The notes under the pieces are model-generated. The model worked only from the letters and a program-made list of their open reading frames with translations, was not told where the DNA came from and did not search any database. A program made the translations under genes and the position numbers. This document shows positions 17,215-26,466 of a stretch of DNA of 49,540 bases, piece after piece. The DNA is from a candidate division WS6 bacterium GW2011_GWF2_39_15. Its GTDB lineage: Bacteria > Patescibacteriota > Dojkabacteria > SC72. Each line of letters opens with the position of its first letter. Position 1 is the stretch's first letter. Where the stretch lies: positions 148,869-198,408 of the forward strand of contig LBWK01000001.1 in the NCBI GenBank assembly GCA_000993565.1. The letters run 5' to 3'.

Positions 17215-19322
17215 TGGACAATCTTGAAAAGCTTTTCAACCCTCAAAGTGTGGCTATAGTAGGGGTATCAACATCCCCAGACAAACTTGGGAGTGTAATT
17301 TTTAATAATCTCATTAATTTTGGCTTTTCCGGCAAAGTATTTCCTGTAAACCCTAAATATACAGAAATTAACGGACAAATTTGCTATCCAACTGTCTCAT
17401 CAATAGATGAACCGGTTGATACTGTCTGCATTGTAGTCCCGCAATCTGCAGTTAAAGATGTTGTCATTGACTGTACAAAGAAGGGTGTAAAAGCCGCCAT
17501 TATAATATCTGCTGGATTCGGTGAAACGGGACAGGCGGGTGAACAGCTGGAAAGCGAGCTCCTTGAAATAGCAAAACCCTCCGGAATGAGAATACTCGGC
17601 CCAAACTGTTTAGGACTCATTACACCCCTTTCTAAAACAAATATATCCTTCGCAGCATCAAATCCAAAAGAAGGGAATGTAGCATTCTTTTCACAATCCG
17701 GAGCTATCTGTACAGCACTTCTTGATATGGCCACACCAATAAATCTGGGTTTTTCACACTTTATATCTATAGGGAATAAGATAGATATTACAGAGAATGA
17801 TTTAGTTCCCTTTTTCAACAAAGATAATAATGTCAAAGTAATTGCGGCATATCTCGAAGAGATATCACAGGGCAGAGACCTTTTAACTTTGTACAATTCT
17901 CACACAAATCCCAAACCCTTTATCCTTCTAAAACCTGGAAGGACCTCAGCCTCAAACAAGGCCGTACAGTCACATACTGGAGCAATGGTAGGAGAAAGAG
18001 ACGTATTTGAAACAGCAATGAAACAGAGCGGGATCATCTCTGTGGATTCAATAAAATCGCTTTTTAATTTAATTAAAGGTTTTTCTAAGTTAAACTTGCC
18101 AAGAGGAAACAGAGTTGCAGTAGTGACTAATGCGGGCGGGGTGGGGGTAATAGCAACTGATGAGATAATTTCAAAGGGTCTAACCCTAGCACAGTTGTCG
18201 GATGATAGCCGGAGAAAATTAAAGGAAAGTCTGCCAGTGGCTGCAAGTACTGAGAACCCAGTCGATATTCTCGGAGAGGCACCTGCTAATAGGTATATCA
18301 GTGCTTTGCAGGTACTCATAGCTGATCCCAACGTCGATATTATTCTGGTCCTTCTAACTCCGCAGTTTGTTACACAGATCAAGGAGACCTCTGAAGCTGT
18401 CGTTTCATTGTCAAAGACTACAGATAAAACTATTGTACCTATCTACTTAGGTTATGAAAAAATACAGGAAGGATTAGAAATATTTAATAACAGTGGAATA
18501 GCTGTTTATGAAGACCTGCCTGATGCTTTAGAAGTATTGGCCCAGATGTATAGATTTTCGCAGTGGAAAGCCAAAAAAGACGAGGCCTACCAGACAGAAA
18601 AGCAACTGCAGTCCCTCTCACTTGGCAAATACCACAACGAAGTATCAAATCACACGACAGAGGCACCCACAGCTCTTCCAGACGAGCTTGTAGAGAGTAT
18701 ATGTAAAGAGGTAGGTATCCCAATCCCGCCACAGAAATTATGCACATCAGTTGATGAATGTATTAGTTTCTCTGAATCATTGTATCCCGTTGTTATGAAG
18801 ATTCCCAATTCCCAAATCATGCATAAAAGCGATGTTAAAGCTCTTGTTCTAAATATTACTAATGAGAGTGAGCTGAGGGACGCATACTCTGAGCTTACGC
18901 AAAGTGGGACTGCCAAAGTACTCGTCCAAAAACAGATGAAAGCAAAGGAAGAACTAATTATAGGAGCAAAAAGAGACGGCAATTCTGAGGTCTATAAAAA
19001 CGGGGACGGGTTCGGACATACAGTACTTTTTGGTAAAGGAGGAATATATACTGAAACATATAAGGATACAGCACAAATACTTGTTCCCGCTTCTACGGAG
19101 CAGATAGTTGATTCAGTAATGAGAACAAAGGTCATAAGAATACTAAGCGGGTTAAGAGGACAACCCCAATTAGCTCTTAAGCCTTTGCTGACAACGCTCC
19201 TTGCCATTCAGAAACTTCTCATACTCTATCCGGAAATTGACAATATGGATCTTAATCCATTATTTATTGACCAAACAGATGTATGGGCTGTAGACGTAAA
19301 GATACTTGTCTCTAGTACCTAG
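17214..19322 (+). CDS. acd: ADP-forming acetyl-CoA synthetase, fused alpha and beta subunits
   Basis: Converts acetyl-CoA, ADP and phosphate to acetate, CoA and ATP. The order is a CoA-binding Rossmann domain (about 1-130, SVAIVGVSTSPDKLG), the succinyl-CoA-ligase-like domains (about 145-450) and a C-terminal ATP-grasp domain (about 480-700). The phosphohistidine sits in QSHTGAMVG (His254), and the ATP-grasp histidine motif is IMHKSDVKALV (His537). EELIIGAKRD and LFGKGGIYTE mark the nucleotide-binding core, with a roughly ten-residue insertion between them compared with the common form. The single 702-residue chain is the bacterial and Entamoeba-type fusion; archaeal forms are often split. 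Its position after pflB-pflA shows that the operon harvests ATP from pyruvate. Confidence 0.94.
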   Translation: MDNLEKLFNPQSVAIVGVSTSPDKLGSVIFNNLINFGFSGKVFPVNPKYTEINGQICYPTVSSIDEPVDTVCIVVPQSAVKDVVIDCTKKGVKAAIIISAGFGETGQAGEQLESELLEIAKPSGMRILGPNCLGLITPLSKTNISFAASNPKEGNVAFFSQSGAICTALLDMATPINLGFSHFISIGNKIDITENDLVPFFNKDNNVKVIAAYLEEISQGRDLLTLYNSHTNPKPFILLKPGRTSASNKAVQSHTGAMVGERDVFETAMKQSGIISVDSIKSLFNLIKGFSKLNLPRGNRVAVVTNAGGVGVIATDEIISKGLTLAQLSDDSRRKLKESLPVAASTENPVDILGEAPANRYISALQVLIADPNVDIILVLLTPQFVTQIKETSEAVVSLSKTTDKTIVPIYLGYEKIQEGLEIFNNSGIAVYEDLPDALEVLAQMYRFSQWKAKKDEAYQTEKQLQSLSLGKYHNEVSNHTTEAPTALPDELVESICKEVGIPIPPQKLCTSVDECISFSESLYPVVMKIPNSQIMHKSDVKALVLNITNESELRDAYSELTQSGTAKVLVQKQMKAKEELIIGAKRDGNSEVYKNGDGFGHTVLFGKGGIYTETYKDTAQILVPASTEQIVDSVMRTKVIRILSGLRGQPQLALKPLLTTLLAIQKLLILYPEIDNMDLNPLFIDQTDVWAVDVKILVSST

Positions 19323-19373
19323 CAGTTAGTGAGCAGCTAAAATCATTTTCTATTACGTATCCGATTTTACGTC

Positions 19374-22300
19374 TCAAAACACCTTGATACTTGTAATATC
19401 TACTACAAATGCACTTCCATACCAAAACCTTGTATGAATAGTATTAGAACCCGTTGTCAAATTTAAACCTGGAAAAGCAGAAAGGGGAATATCTACTATC
19501 TGCGTACCGTTTTTACCGTTTATTCCGTAATTTGACAAGCTTATATATTTCCACCCATTTTGATCAAATATGATAGCTGATGCATCACCTCCTAAAGCAT
19601 TTAGACCGTGAAGATCGTATGTAATTCGTAGAGTCGTTTTACCTGCTAATACACCTGTACTTATTGATTTATACTTCTCACTTGCTCCGTTATTCCCCGT
19701 CAAATGCCATGGAGAGGACAAGAGTTCGGTTCCTACCGAGACCTCACTTACAGTAAATGTTGCAGAAGAGATTCCAACCGCTCCAAAGCTATCGGTAGCT
19801 TCAAAGGTTATATTCTCACTCCCTCCTGCCCATGTCGTTAAGTATGTAAGCGTAGCAATATTATTCGCAATGGCGACAGAAATATTAGTATTACCTGAAT
19901 AGCTCCAATTTAAACTATCTCCGGAATCAGGATCACTACCGTACGATCCTAAATCAATTGTGGCAAATTCCTGACCTTTTATTATTGATTGACCGGGGAT
20001 CTGAGAGAAATTAGGAGCACGGTTCACATTATTCACAACAAGATCATAACTTTGATTAACGGAATTTGTACCATCATTAACCGCAACCGTAATTGTAGAC
20101 GTTCCGGAATCGTTATAACTTGGGATCCATGAAATCACTCCCGTTGATGGGTTTATAGACATACCTGTGTTTCCCTGAATTAGCGAATATGTCAAAGTGT
20201 TATTCTCAGGATCAGTAGCTTCAACGTCATACGTATAAAGGGTATTTTCGTTTCCAGTTATAACAGGTGTAGAGGTTATAGCTGGAGCATAGTTTACGCC
20301 ACTAAGACCCAAAACCTGAATACTGTAGATATCAACTGTAAAGGCACTCCAGTACCAGAATCTTGTATGAATTGTATTAGAACCAGTTGCTAAGTTGAGA
20401 CCCGCGAAATCAGAAAGAGGAATATCGACCGTCTGAATTCCATCCTTCCCATTTACTCCATAGTCTGACAAACTTATGTAATTCCATCCATTTTGGTCAA
20501 AGATTATTGCTGAGGCATCATTATCTAAAGCATATAAACCATGAAGATCATATGTTATCCGTAAAGTTGTCTTGCCTTCCAATACATCTGTACTCATAGA
20601 TTTATACTTTTCACTTGCCCCATTATTTCCTGTTAAATGCCAGGGGGTGGTCAAAAGCTCTACTCCAGACGGTGTATTTGGATTAATCCTAAATTCCGAA
20701 GAGCTGCTAGCACTTGCACCCGTATCATCAGTTACCGTGAAAGTAATATTTTCGCTTCCACTCCATGATTCAGGGTAGGATAGTGTAGCAATATTGTTAT
20801 CAATTGAGATTGTAATATTTGTATTCCCAGAGTAATTCCATGTTAATACATCCCCGACATCAAGATCGCTTCCATATGTTTCTAGGTTTACAGCAGTAAA
20901 CAGTTGTCCCTGAGTTATAGTTTGAGAAGGAATTTGTGTAATAACGGGTGGGGTGTTCTCAATAATTACTGCGTATTCACTAAAGTGTGGAATGTTTATT
21001 TTTAGCACTTTTTTTACAGGATCGATTATCTTATTACCCAGAATCTCAACCCAGTGTTTCGCAACTAAATCAAAGTAGAAAAGGCTAAGACGGTTAAAAT
21101 CTTTTCCTGCAAGGAGATCTTCATTATACTTTATCTCAAGCATTACATCTTCATCAAAATTCGAAATCTCAACGCCAGAAGCGGTAAGAGCCGTTAATTG
21201 ATAAGCATTGCCGGCTAAACTGAGGTTCTGGTCTAATGGAGTAATATAATTTCCCGTTAATTTATTTAACTGCACTATTACATCTTGATTTACTGCATTT
21301 GGAGGGAATGTTAAAACAATATCCGAATCAACCGATGTGACTTGTCCTCCATTCGGTGTCACATTTGGACAATTTGCAGGAACTGAGGCCCCATGACGTA
21401 AAAAGAACGCACAAGGGTTAATAAAACCATTATCATCCAGTTCAGGGTTTGACGAACTGGAATAACCTCCTCCCCAATCCGGAGATGTTGTTACCTGGAA
21501 GTGAAGATGGGGATTGCTAACATTGGGAGAGAAGTCCCCTACAGTACCCAGCAATTGCCCAACAGGGAGGTTTCGATGAGATGGATCAGAATTAGAATAA
21601 GCATCAAGAATGCTTTGGTCGATATTTATATGCATATATGTGACGTAAACTGTTCTATCAAGATCCTTTACATCAAGCTTCATTGTGATGCGTCCTCCTT
21701 GTTCTCCCACAAAAAGATCCGTCATGGTTCCGCTACCAATTGTAACGACTTGTGCATTTTTAGAGCCTTTTTTGCAGGCTGTTACGTCAGAGGAATTACT
21801 TGTATCAATCTCTAAAGTACCCTTTGCATCACTAGCAATTATATCTATACCTCCGTGATACTTATTCGCAGAGGTATTCGCTTCATGTCCCCCCAAACAA
21901 TCCGACCAAATATATACTGGTCCGCTACCATATATAAATCCTGGTTCAACTTTAAAGTCACTCACATTCTGACTCCCCACCTGCATTGGAAAAATTATCT
22001 GCTGGCTTGAAGATGGCGTTGTTGTTTTACATACATCTGCGACTCCAGGAGCATTCTGCTGACATCCATTATTACATGTCTGAGACACCGTATAATTTCC
22101 ATTTGTACAACTATACAGAGTGTTTGCGTCTAGCTGGACTGAAGCCCCGCAATATAATCCGTCCCCATTTGGACATACAGCTGTAGTTGCCGTAGTACAT
22201 ACATCGCGAGTTCCTGGTGGATTAATATGACATCCTAAGTTACAGGATTCCTTTAGTTGAGGGGCTGCACCTGCACCTGCACCTGCAGCTGAGCAGGTGT

Positions 22301-23360
22301 AAAGATAATCCGGATTTTGACCAACTGAGGATCCACAGTAATCGCCGTTGCCCGGACAACTAGTTGGAGCAGGGGCTTTACAGACATCTGCAGTACCCTC
22401 CGGAAAGACTTTACAGCCGTTACTGCAGGATGATTTTAAGGTTGGATCTGCACCTGCACCCGAACAGTAGTATAGGTTATTAATATTTTCTCCTATCGAT
22501 CCGCCGCAGTAGTCACCAGAGTTAGGACAGTTACCTGACGGAGCCACTTTACATACATCAGCAGTACCAGACGGGTTATATTGGCAGCCATTGGAACTAC
22601 ACGTTTGTTTCAGAGTAGGGTTCGCACCGGCTCCAGAGCAATAATATAAATCATTAGCATTTTGTCCAACAGTCCCACCACAGTAATCACCAGAACTTGG
22701 ACAAGGACCACTTGGTTTACATACATCTGCCGTTCCTTGAGGGTTATATTGGCAACCATTGGTACTACACGTTTGTTTCAGAGTAGGATTCGCACCGGCT
22801 CCAGAGCAATAGTACAAATTATTGCTGTTTTGTCCCACTGTACCACCGCAGTAATCACCAGAACTTGGACAAGGACCGCTTGGCTTACATACATCTGCCG
22901 TTCCTTCAGGGTTATACTGGCAACCATTGGAACTGCACGTCTGTTTCAGTGTAGGGTTCGCACCCGCTCCTGAACAATAATATAAATCATTAGCATTTTG
23001 TCCAACTGTCCCACCACAGTAGTCTCCTGAACTTGGACATGGACCACTAGGAGCAGAGTTACACTGGTCTGGAACACCAGGAGGGTTAATTTTGCAACCG
23101 TTTGAACAATTTTGACTTACCTGCGGGTTAGCTCCCGCACCAGTACAGTAGTAAAGGGTGCTAGAATTGAGACCTAGCCCGTCATTACCACAGTAGTAAC
23201 CACCTGTAGGGCAACTACCCGCCATTACTTTTGATGGATTCGTGACTAATGTTAAGAATAGAATTGTCGCAAATATTAAAACAGGAAAAAGAAATGTCAA
23301 AAGAATCCTAATCCTGGTCGACTTGAAAAAACTCCCGGTGAATGGATTTTCTATTCTCAT
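19374..23360 (-). CDS. Giant secreted wall protein: seven Cys-rich repeats, M23 peptidase domain, cadherin-like modules (1328 aa)
   Basis: A membrane or signal segment spans residues 20-40. Residues 50-451 hold seven tandem units of 56-61 residues, each with six cysteines in a CP..YC..YYC..C..GC..DVC pattern, probably three disulfides. An M23 (LytM-like) metallopeptidase domain covers about 455-655: HGGID gives His502 and Asp506, with YMHI (His577) and HLHF (His618, His620). A ZU5-like segment follows (about 665-835). The C-terminal third has three cadherin or dystroglycan-type beta modules and two near-identical modules starting WHLTGNNGASEKYKS. The protein probably cleaves or binds peptidoglycan cross-links at the surface. 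It follows a terminator (23394-23418), so it has its own promoter. Confidence 0.85.
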   Translation of the reverse strand: MRIENPFTGSFFKSTRIRILLTFLFPVLIFATILFLTLVTNPSKVMAGSCPTGGYYCGNDGLGLNSSTLYYCTGAGANPQVSQNCSNGCKINPPGVPDQCNSAPSGPCPSSGDYCGGTVGQNANDLYYCSGAGANPTLKQTCSSNGCQYNPEGTADVCKPSGPCPSSGDYCGGTVGQNSNNLYYCSGAGANPTLKQTCSTNGCQYNPQGTADVCKPSGPCPSSGDYCGGTVGQNANDLYYCSGAGANPTLKQTCSSNGCQYNPSGTADVCKVAPSGNCPNSGDYCGGSIGENINNLYYCSGAGADPTLKSSCSNGCKVFPEGTADVCKAPAPTSCPGNGDYCGSSVGQNPDYLYTCSAAGAGAGAAPQLKESCNLGCHINPPGTRDVCTTATTAVCPNGDGLYCGASVQLDANTLYSCTNGNYTVSQTCNNGCQQNAPGVADVCKTTTPSSSQQIIFPMQVGSQNVSDFKVEPGFIYGSGPVYIWSDCLGGHEANTSANKYHGGIDIIASDAKGTLEIDTSNSSDVTACKKGSKNAQVVTIGSGTMTDLFVGEQGGRITMKLDVKDLDRTVYVTYMHINIDQSILDAYSNSDPSHRNLPVGQLLGTVGDFSPNVSNPHLHFQVTTSPDWGGGYSSSSNPELDDNGFINPCAFFLRHGASVPANCPNVTPNGGQVTSVDSDIVLTFPPNAVNQDVIVQLNKLTGNYITPLDQNLSLAGNAYQLTALTASGVEISNFDEDVMLEIKYNEDLLAGKDFNRLSLFYFDLVAKHWVEILGNKIIDPVKKVLKINIPHFSEYAVIIENTPPVITQIPSQTITQGQLFTAVNLETYGSDLDVGDVLTWNYSGNTNITISIDNNIATLSYPESWSGSENITFTVTDDTGASASSSSEFRINPNTPSGVELLTTPWHLTGNNGASEKYKSMSTDVLEGKTTLRITYDLHGLYALDNDASAIIFDQNGWNYISLSDYGVNGKDGIQTVDIPLSDFAGLNLATGSNTIHTRFWYWSAFTVDIYSIQVLGLSGVNYAPAITSTPVITGNENTLYTYDVEATDPENNTLTYSLIQGNTGMSINPSTGVISWIPSYNDSGTSTITVAVNDGTNSVNQSYDLVVNNVNRAPNFSQIPGQSIIKGQEFATIDLGSYGSDPDSGDSLNWSYSGNTNISVAIANNIATLTYLTTWAGGSENITFEATDSFGAVGISSATFTVSEVSVGTELLSSPWHLTGNNGASEKYKSISTGVLAGKTTLRITYDLHGLNALGGDASAIIFDQNGWKYISLSNYGINGKNGTQIVDIPLSAFPGLNLTTGSNTIHTRFWYGSAFVVDITSIKVF
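19377..20666 (-). repeat. Two copies of a C-terminal module inside the giant wall protein
   Basis: About 105 residues are encoded twice, at roughly 19377-19720 and 20300-20666. Both start WHLTGNNGASEKYKS, continue with TTLRITYDLHGL and ASAIIFDQNGW, and end with SNTIHTRFWY. The copies differ mostly at synonymous and conservative positions, so this is an internal duplication under selection, probably of a glycan-binding fold. Confidence 0.75.
22008..23213 (-). repeat. Seven tandem Cys-rich repeats within the wall protein
   Basis: Units of about 168 nt encode the CPSSGDYCGGTVGQN-type domain. Units 2, 3 and 4 (residues 108-277) are almost identical in protein and DNA, which points to recent unequal crossing-over or replication slippage, while units 1, 5, 6 and 7 have diverged. 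Copy number may vary between strains. Confidence 0.85.
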
Positions 23361-23393
23361 TTATTTAGTCCCTTAGCTAAATTTATATTGAGT

Positions 23394-23418
23394 AAAAAAA
23401 AGCTCCAGTTTCTGGAGC
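23394..23418 (-). terminator. Intrinsic terminator after the RimK-like gene
   Basis: Arms GCTCCAG and CTGGAGC around a three-base loop, followed on the minus strand by eight T residues. It lies 147 nt past the stop of the RimK-like gene and 34 nt before the start codon of the giant wall protein, separating the two units. Confidence 0.85.
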
Positions 23419-23564
23419 CATCATCGTCTAAATAGTAATATTAATACACAAATTCATTTGAAACGATGTTTAATATATTGTTATACATTTAATATATCAA
23501 ATACGTCAGCCATTTACAACTTTATGAAACATCCCACCGTGACAGGGTTTTTAGAGCTGATGGA

Positions 23565-24443
23565 CTACTTTTCTAAAAGGGTTCCAATATAGTTAAAAGC
23601 GGCAACAGTCTCTAAAGAGTTCTGTGTTAATCCGGGACGTCGGTTAACCTCCAGGACATAATTTACCCCGGTTATTTTGCTCGTAACAATATCTATACCC
23701 GCCCAATTAAGAGAAAGGGCCTTAGCGGCATTAACAGCAAGTTTGAGTATTTCGGGTGAGACGGAATCGACATTAATAAACTTCTCAGTTGCTCCCAAGG
23801 CAACATTATTTCTATATTCATCTGCAACCCTGCTTCTAATGCATACTGATGTAGGGAGACCATTTGCAATAATTACTCTGTAATCGAAATCGTTTGGAAT
23901 ATACTCCTGAAATACATATCTATTGTATCCTCCGATACTCCTGATCGTACTTTTTATCTCTGATTTCTCTTTAATAAGGTACACATTGTTCCCAAGTGAT
24001 CCTAGTGAGGTTTTATATATACACGGAAGACCGCAAATCTTTTCGATCTCACCAATATTCCCGTCATCGATCTTTAAGCTGTTATGGAAATATGTATTAG
24101 GAACCAGAACTCCTTTGGAAGCAAGAAAGAATATATCGGAGAGTTTTGTAGCATGTATATTTGTCATATTATGTTGAATATCTTCACTCTCAAGACAGAG
24201 ATGTAACAGGTATGCCATATGAGTGGTCTTCCAGCCTGACTGTATCCAAACATATCCATAATTTCTAATCTCTTTGCCCTTAATATAGGTATTAACTTTG
24301 CCGTCAACAATAGAAAAGATAATATCTTTAATAGAGGCCGTATCCAGCATTATGTCATTTTTCATTAACTCTTTTTGAATTCTGATCTTCTCGCTTGCAG
24401 TTGTATTGATGCCTACGGCTAAGATCGAATGGTTGACTCTCAT
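23565..24443 (-). CDS. ATP-grasp ligase, RimK-like
   Basis: A 292-residue ATP-grasp protein. The N-terminal third (1-95) is a pre-ATP-grasp domain. The core has CIYKTSLGSLGNNVYLI (nucleotide-binding lysine and small loop), VFQEYIPNDFDYRVIIANG (the QEYI..DxR metal and ATP-binding strand of RimK) and the C-terminal metal ligands in LEVNRRPGL. RimK relatives ligate glutamate or other amino acids to the ends of proteins, or make peptides and cofactors such as F420 and lysine precursors. The substrate is not readable from sequence, and no acceptor peptide gene lies beside it. It ends at a clear terminator. Confidence 0.8.
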   Translation of the reverse strand: MRVNHSILAVGINTTASEKIRIQKELMKNDIMLDTASIKDIIFSIVDGKVNTYIKGKEIRNYGYVWIQSGWKTTHMAYLLHLCLESEDIQHNMTNIHATKLSDIFFLASKGVLVPNTYFHNSLKIDDGNIGEIEKICGLPCIYKTSLGSLGNNVYLIKEKSEIKSTIRSIGGYNRYVFQEYIPNDFDYRVIIANGLPTSVCIRSRVADEYRNNVALGATEKFINVDSVSPEILKLAVNAAKALSLNWAGIDIVTSKITGVNYVLEVNRRPGLTQNSLETVAAFNYIGTLLEK

Positions 24444-24515
24444 AATGCATTGTGGGGAATATTATGTAACATTATAGCATTTAAAGAAGCAAAAGAGTTG
24501 ATTTCGTCTCAAGAT

Positions 24516-24543
24516 AAAAAAAGAGCCCATTGCTGGGCTCTTT
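24516..24543 (-). terminator. Intrinsic terminator after the RRM protein gene
   Basis: Ten-base arms AAAGAGCCCA and TGGGCTCTTT around the loop TTGC, followed on the minus strand by further T residues (seven in total from the arm onward). It starts 19 nt after the RRM gene stop, the textbook position. Confidence 0.88.
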
Positions 24544-24561
24544 CAAGGTCAATAGAATGGA

Positions 24562-24825
24562 TTACATTCTTGGCTTCATAGGTCTGGCTTCATTAACAGT
24601 AATAGCTTTTCCATCAAGCTCCTTACCATTCATTTCTGCAATTGCTTTTTGTGCATCTTCTGCAGTCTTCATTGTAACAAAACCGAATCCCTTGGACTTA
24701 CCTGAATCTCTGTCCATGATTATTACGGCTTCAACAACTTCACCAATCTCTTCAAAGGCCTTTTTAAGGTCTTCTGTTGTGAGATTCCATGAGAGTCCTC
24801 CTACGAATAACTTTGTATTCTCCAT
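24562..24825 (-). CDS. Small RNA-binding protein with a single RRM domain
   Basis: An 87-residue protein that is one RNA recognition motif. RNP2 is LFVGGL (residues 6-11) and RNP1 is KGFGFVTM (45-52), with the aromatic residues that stack on RNA bases. Such single-RRM proteins occur in cyanobacteria, several other phyla and candidate-phylum bacteria, and may act as RNA chaperones. The gene is monocistronic, with its own terminator 19 nt downstream. Confidence 0.93.
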   Translation of the reverse strand: MENTKLFVGGLSWNLTTEDLKKAFEEIGEVVEAVIIMDRDSGKSKGFGFVTMKTAEDAQKAIAEMNGKELDGKAITVNEARPMKPRM

Positions 24826-24942
24826 TTAAATAAAAATATAACTTAATCTGTAAATATAATCAAAACAATATCTACACATTCCACTGTACAGCATAATGAA
24901 GAAGAATGATAGCGGGTAAAATAAAGCCAATCTTCTTAAGAT

Positions 24943-25809
24943 TCATTCAGAAACAGGTGAGGGCAATAAATCCTGATTAATTGAGGGAACTTCACTACAC
25001 ATATAGTTTTCTAATTCCTTGGGCTTTAATCCAAATACAACTCTTATATGTTCCCAATCTTTCATCCACTTAAGAAAAATGTCCGACTTTCTTTCCCAGT
25101 ACTCTCGCTGTTGTTCAAGACTTGCTTTTATATATTCATCTGTTTCTTCTTTTATTCTTTCTGCAAGCATATTTATCCTTATATAAAGGTTAAACAGGGT
25201 AAATATATCTTCCAACCTGTATCCGCCGCCCATCATTGCACCCAAGTTTTCCCATGTAAGATAAACTGGATTATTCTTTAAATGATGTATGGCCGCTGCT
25301 GATAAGTATTCACTCCTATTCTCAAGGAATTTATGCGCAAATTCCTGGGCAACAAGGCATGTGTTATTCTCCCTTACTATCTGCCGATCAAATACTAATG
25401 CAAGGTTTTTAAGGATATTCTCCTGAGAAGGTGAGGGAACAAATTCACTTTGCTGATAGGGTGCTATCATATTATTATCCACAAACATACCAATCTTTTT
25501 AACTCGTAACCAGAAGAAGTTTTCATCACGCTTGGAAATTACTGTGCCGTCTTCATGAGGTGGAAGTAATCGGTCCAATAAAGATTTACCGTCAGGCTCA
25601 CCACTATCAAGATCTAACATTTCAAGAAGAACATCTGGACTTACTGTTAATTCTTGAATTTGTTGCTCATCTAAACCTGTTTGTGGTCCGCATAAATACA
25701 CCTGAGATTCAAAGACGGCCAGTTTGTCTGATCTGTGCTTAAAAAAATATTCCCTTTGAGACCCTGTTAACCCATTTTGAAACAATAATCCTTCATTATC
25801 CACGCACAA
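24943..25809 (-). CDS. Unknown protein, soluble paralogue of the 9644-10573 product
   Basis: A 288-residue protein with no recognised family. It shares with the 309-residue protein at 9644-10573 the segments LDLDSGEPDGKSLLDRL, PSPSQENILKNLALVFDRQ and VRENNTCLVA, then a YLSAAAIHHLKNNP stretch (YISDKAIDVMASP in the other). Around those, similarity is weak. The C-terminal half here is charged and helical (residues 205-270, possible coiled coil with EYWERKSDIFLKWMKDW), replacing the membrane pair of its relative. Paralogues 15 kb apart with swapped C-terminal parts suggest a family with a common N-terminal domain and variable output or location. The codon and base use match the rest of the window. 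Confidence 0.72.
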   Translation of the reverse strand: MCVDNEGLLFQNGLTGSQREYFFKHRSDKLAVFESQVYLCGPQTGLDEQQIQELTVSPDVLLEMLDLDSGEPDGKSLLDRLLPPHEDGTVISKRDENFFWLRVKKIGMFVDNNMIAPYQQSEFVPSPSQENILKNLALVFDRQIVRENNTCLVAQEFAHKFLENRSEYLSAAAIHHLKNNPVYLTWENLGAMMGGGYRLEDIFTLFNLYIRINMLAERIKEETDEYIKASLEQQREYWERKSDIFLKWMKDWEHIRVVFGLKPKELENYMCSEVPSINQDLLPSPVSE

Positions 25810-26054
25810 TTATATCCTATAATTATTCGGTTTCAAAGAGTGCTCGGCTAAGGTCGGATAAACCTATTGTGTTGTAATTTCGACTCTTTTACAATGGTCT
25901 AAAAGCAAAGTGTATCACAAATGGTCTTATACCTAACAAAAAGAAGAGTAGAAGATATTATGGTTCTAAAATTAATCCTTTTCGTATTCATTATACCAAG
26001 TTTCAAACTAACGGGAGTAGTAAACTATAGGTTAATATCCGCGCAGATTTATTG

Positions 26055-26060
26055 TATAAT
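26055..26060 (+). promoter_or_regulatory. Consensus -10 box ahead of the Cys-rich small protein
   Basis: A perfect TATAAT lies 29 nt before the TTG start at 26090. No convincing -35 element is seen at the proper spacing. It supports the choice of this TTG as the start. Confidence 0.4.
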
Positions 26061-26089
26061 ATAATGCTTTTAAGTTAAGGGTTATTACT

Positions 26090-26371
26090 TTGGAAGGACA
26101 ACCGTTTGTAACACAGGATGAAAAGAAATGTAAAAGACAATGTGCAATTGCAAATTGGAGAGCTATGCATGGTATGGAAGTGAAATGTGATATGCAGGGT
26201 TCTCTTGATACGAGACCGACTGAAAAACCTGAGGCTGCTCCAACTCGTATGTATCCGCAAGCTCAATGTGCAGTTCAATTGCCAAAGGAATTAGAAGCAA
26301 TTCGTGTTGTTAATACAGTTGCAGAGGCTATCGTTGAAGAAGCTGAGAGAATAAACAGGATTCTTAAATAA
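26090..26371 (+). CDS. Small Cys-containing protein of unknown function (TTG start)
   Basis: A 93-residue soluble protein. The first half is basic with cysteines in KKCKRQCAI (residues 14 and 18) and VKCDM (33), and one more in QAQCAV (60). The pattern is not a standard zinc ribbon, but two to four ligands could bind metal. The C-terminal third is a predicted amphipathic helix (VVNTVAEAIVEEAERINRIL). The TTG start follows a TATAAT box by 29 nt, and no in-frame ATG occurs upstream. No family recognised. Confidence 0.5.
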   Translation: MEGQPFVTQDEKKCKRQCAIANWRAMHGMEVKCDMQGSLDTRPTEKPEAAPTRMYPQAQCAVQLPKELEAIRVVNTVAEAIVEEAERINRILK

Positions 26372-26436
26372 TTCAGATTCTAAATCTTCGGAACATCAGA
26401 AGTTCAACCGTGATTTTTGTATTTTTTAATGATAGT

Positions 26437-26450
26437 ATTAGTTAACTAAT
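26437..26450. promoter_or_regulatory. 14-bp perfect palindrome ahead of a VOC gene
   Basis: ATTAGTTAACTAAT lies 17 nt before the start codon at 26467. Its symmetry and position suit a dimeric repressor site of the MarR, HxlR or ArsR sort, though no regulator gene is adjacent. Confidence 0.35.
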
Positions 26451-26466
26451 TTATATATCCGAATAT

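Noticed and set aside
22008-23213. Tandem repeats as a possible CRISPR array
   Set aside because: Repeats are about 168 nt, all in one reading frame of a secreted protein, with no spacer structure.
25921-26064. 47-residue hydrophobic frame starting MVLYLTKRRVEDIM
   Set aside because: No ribosome-binding site, overlaps the likely -10 box of the next gene, and AT-rich sequence makes such hydrophobic frames common by chance.
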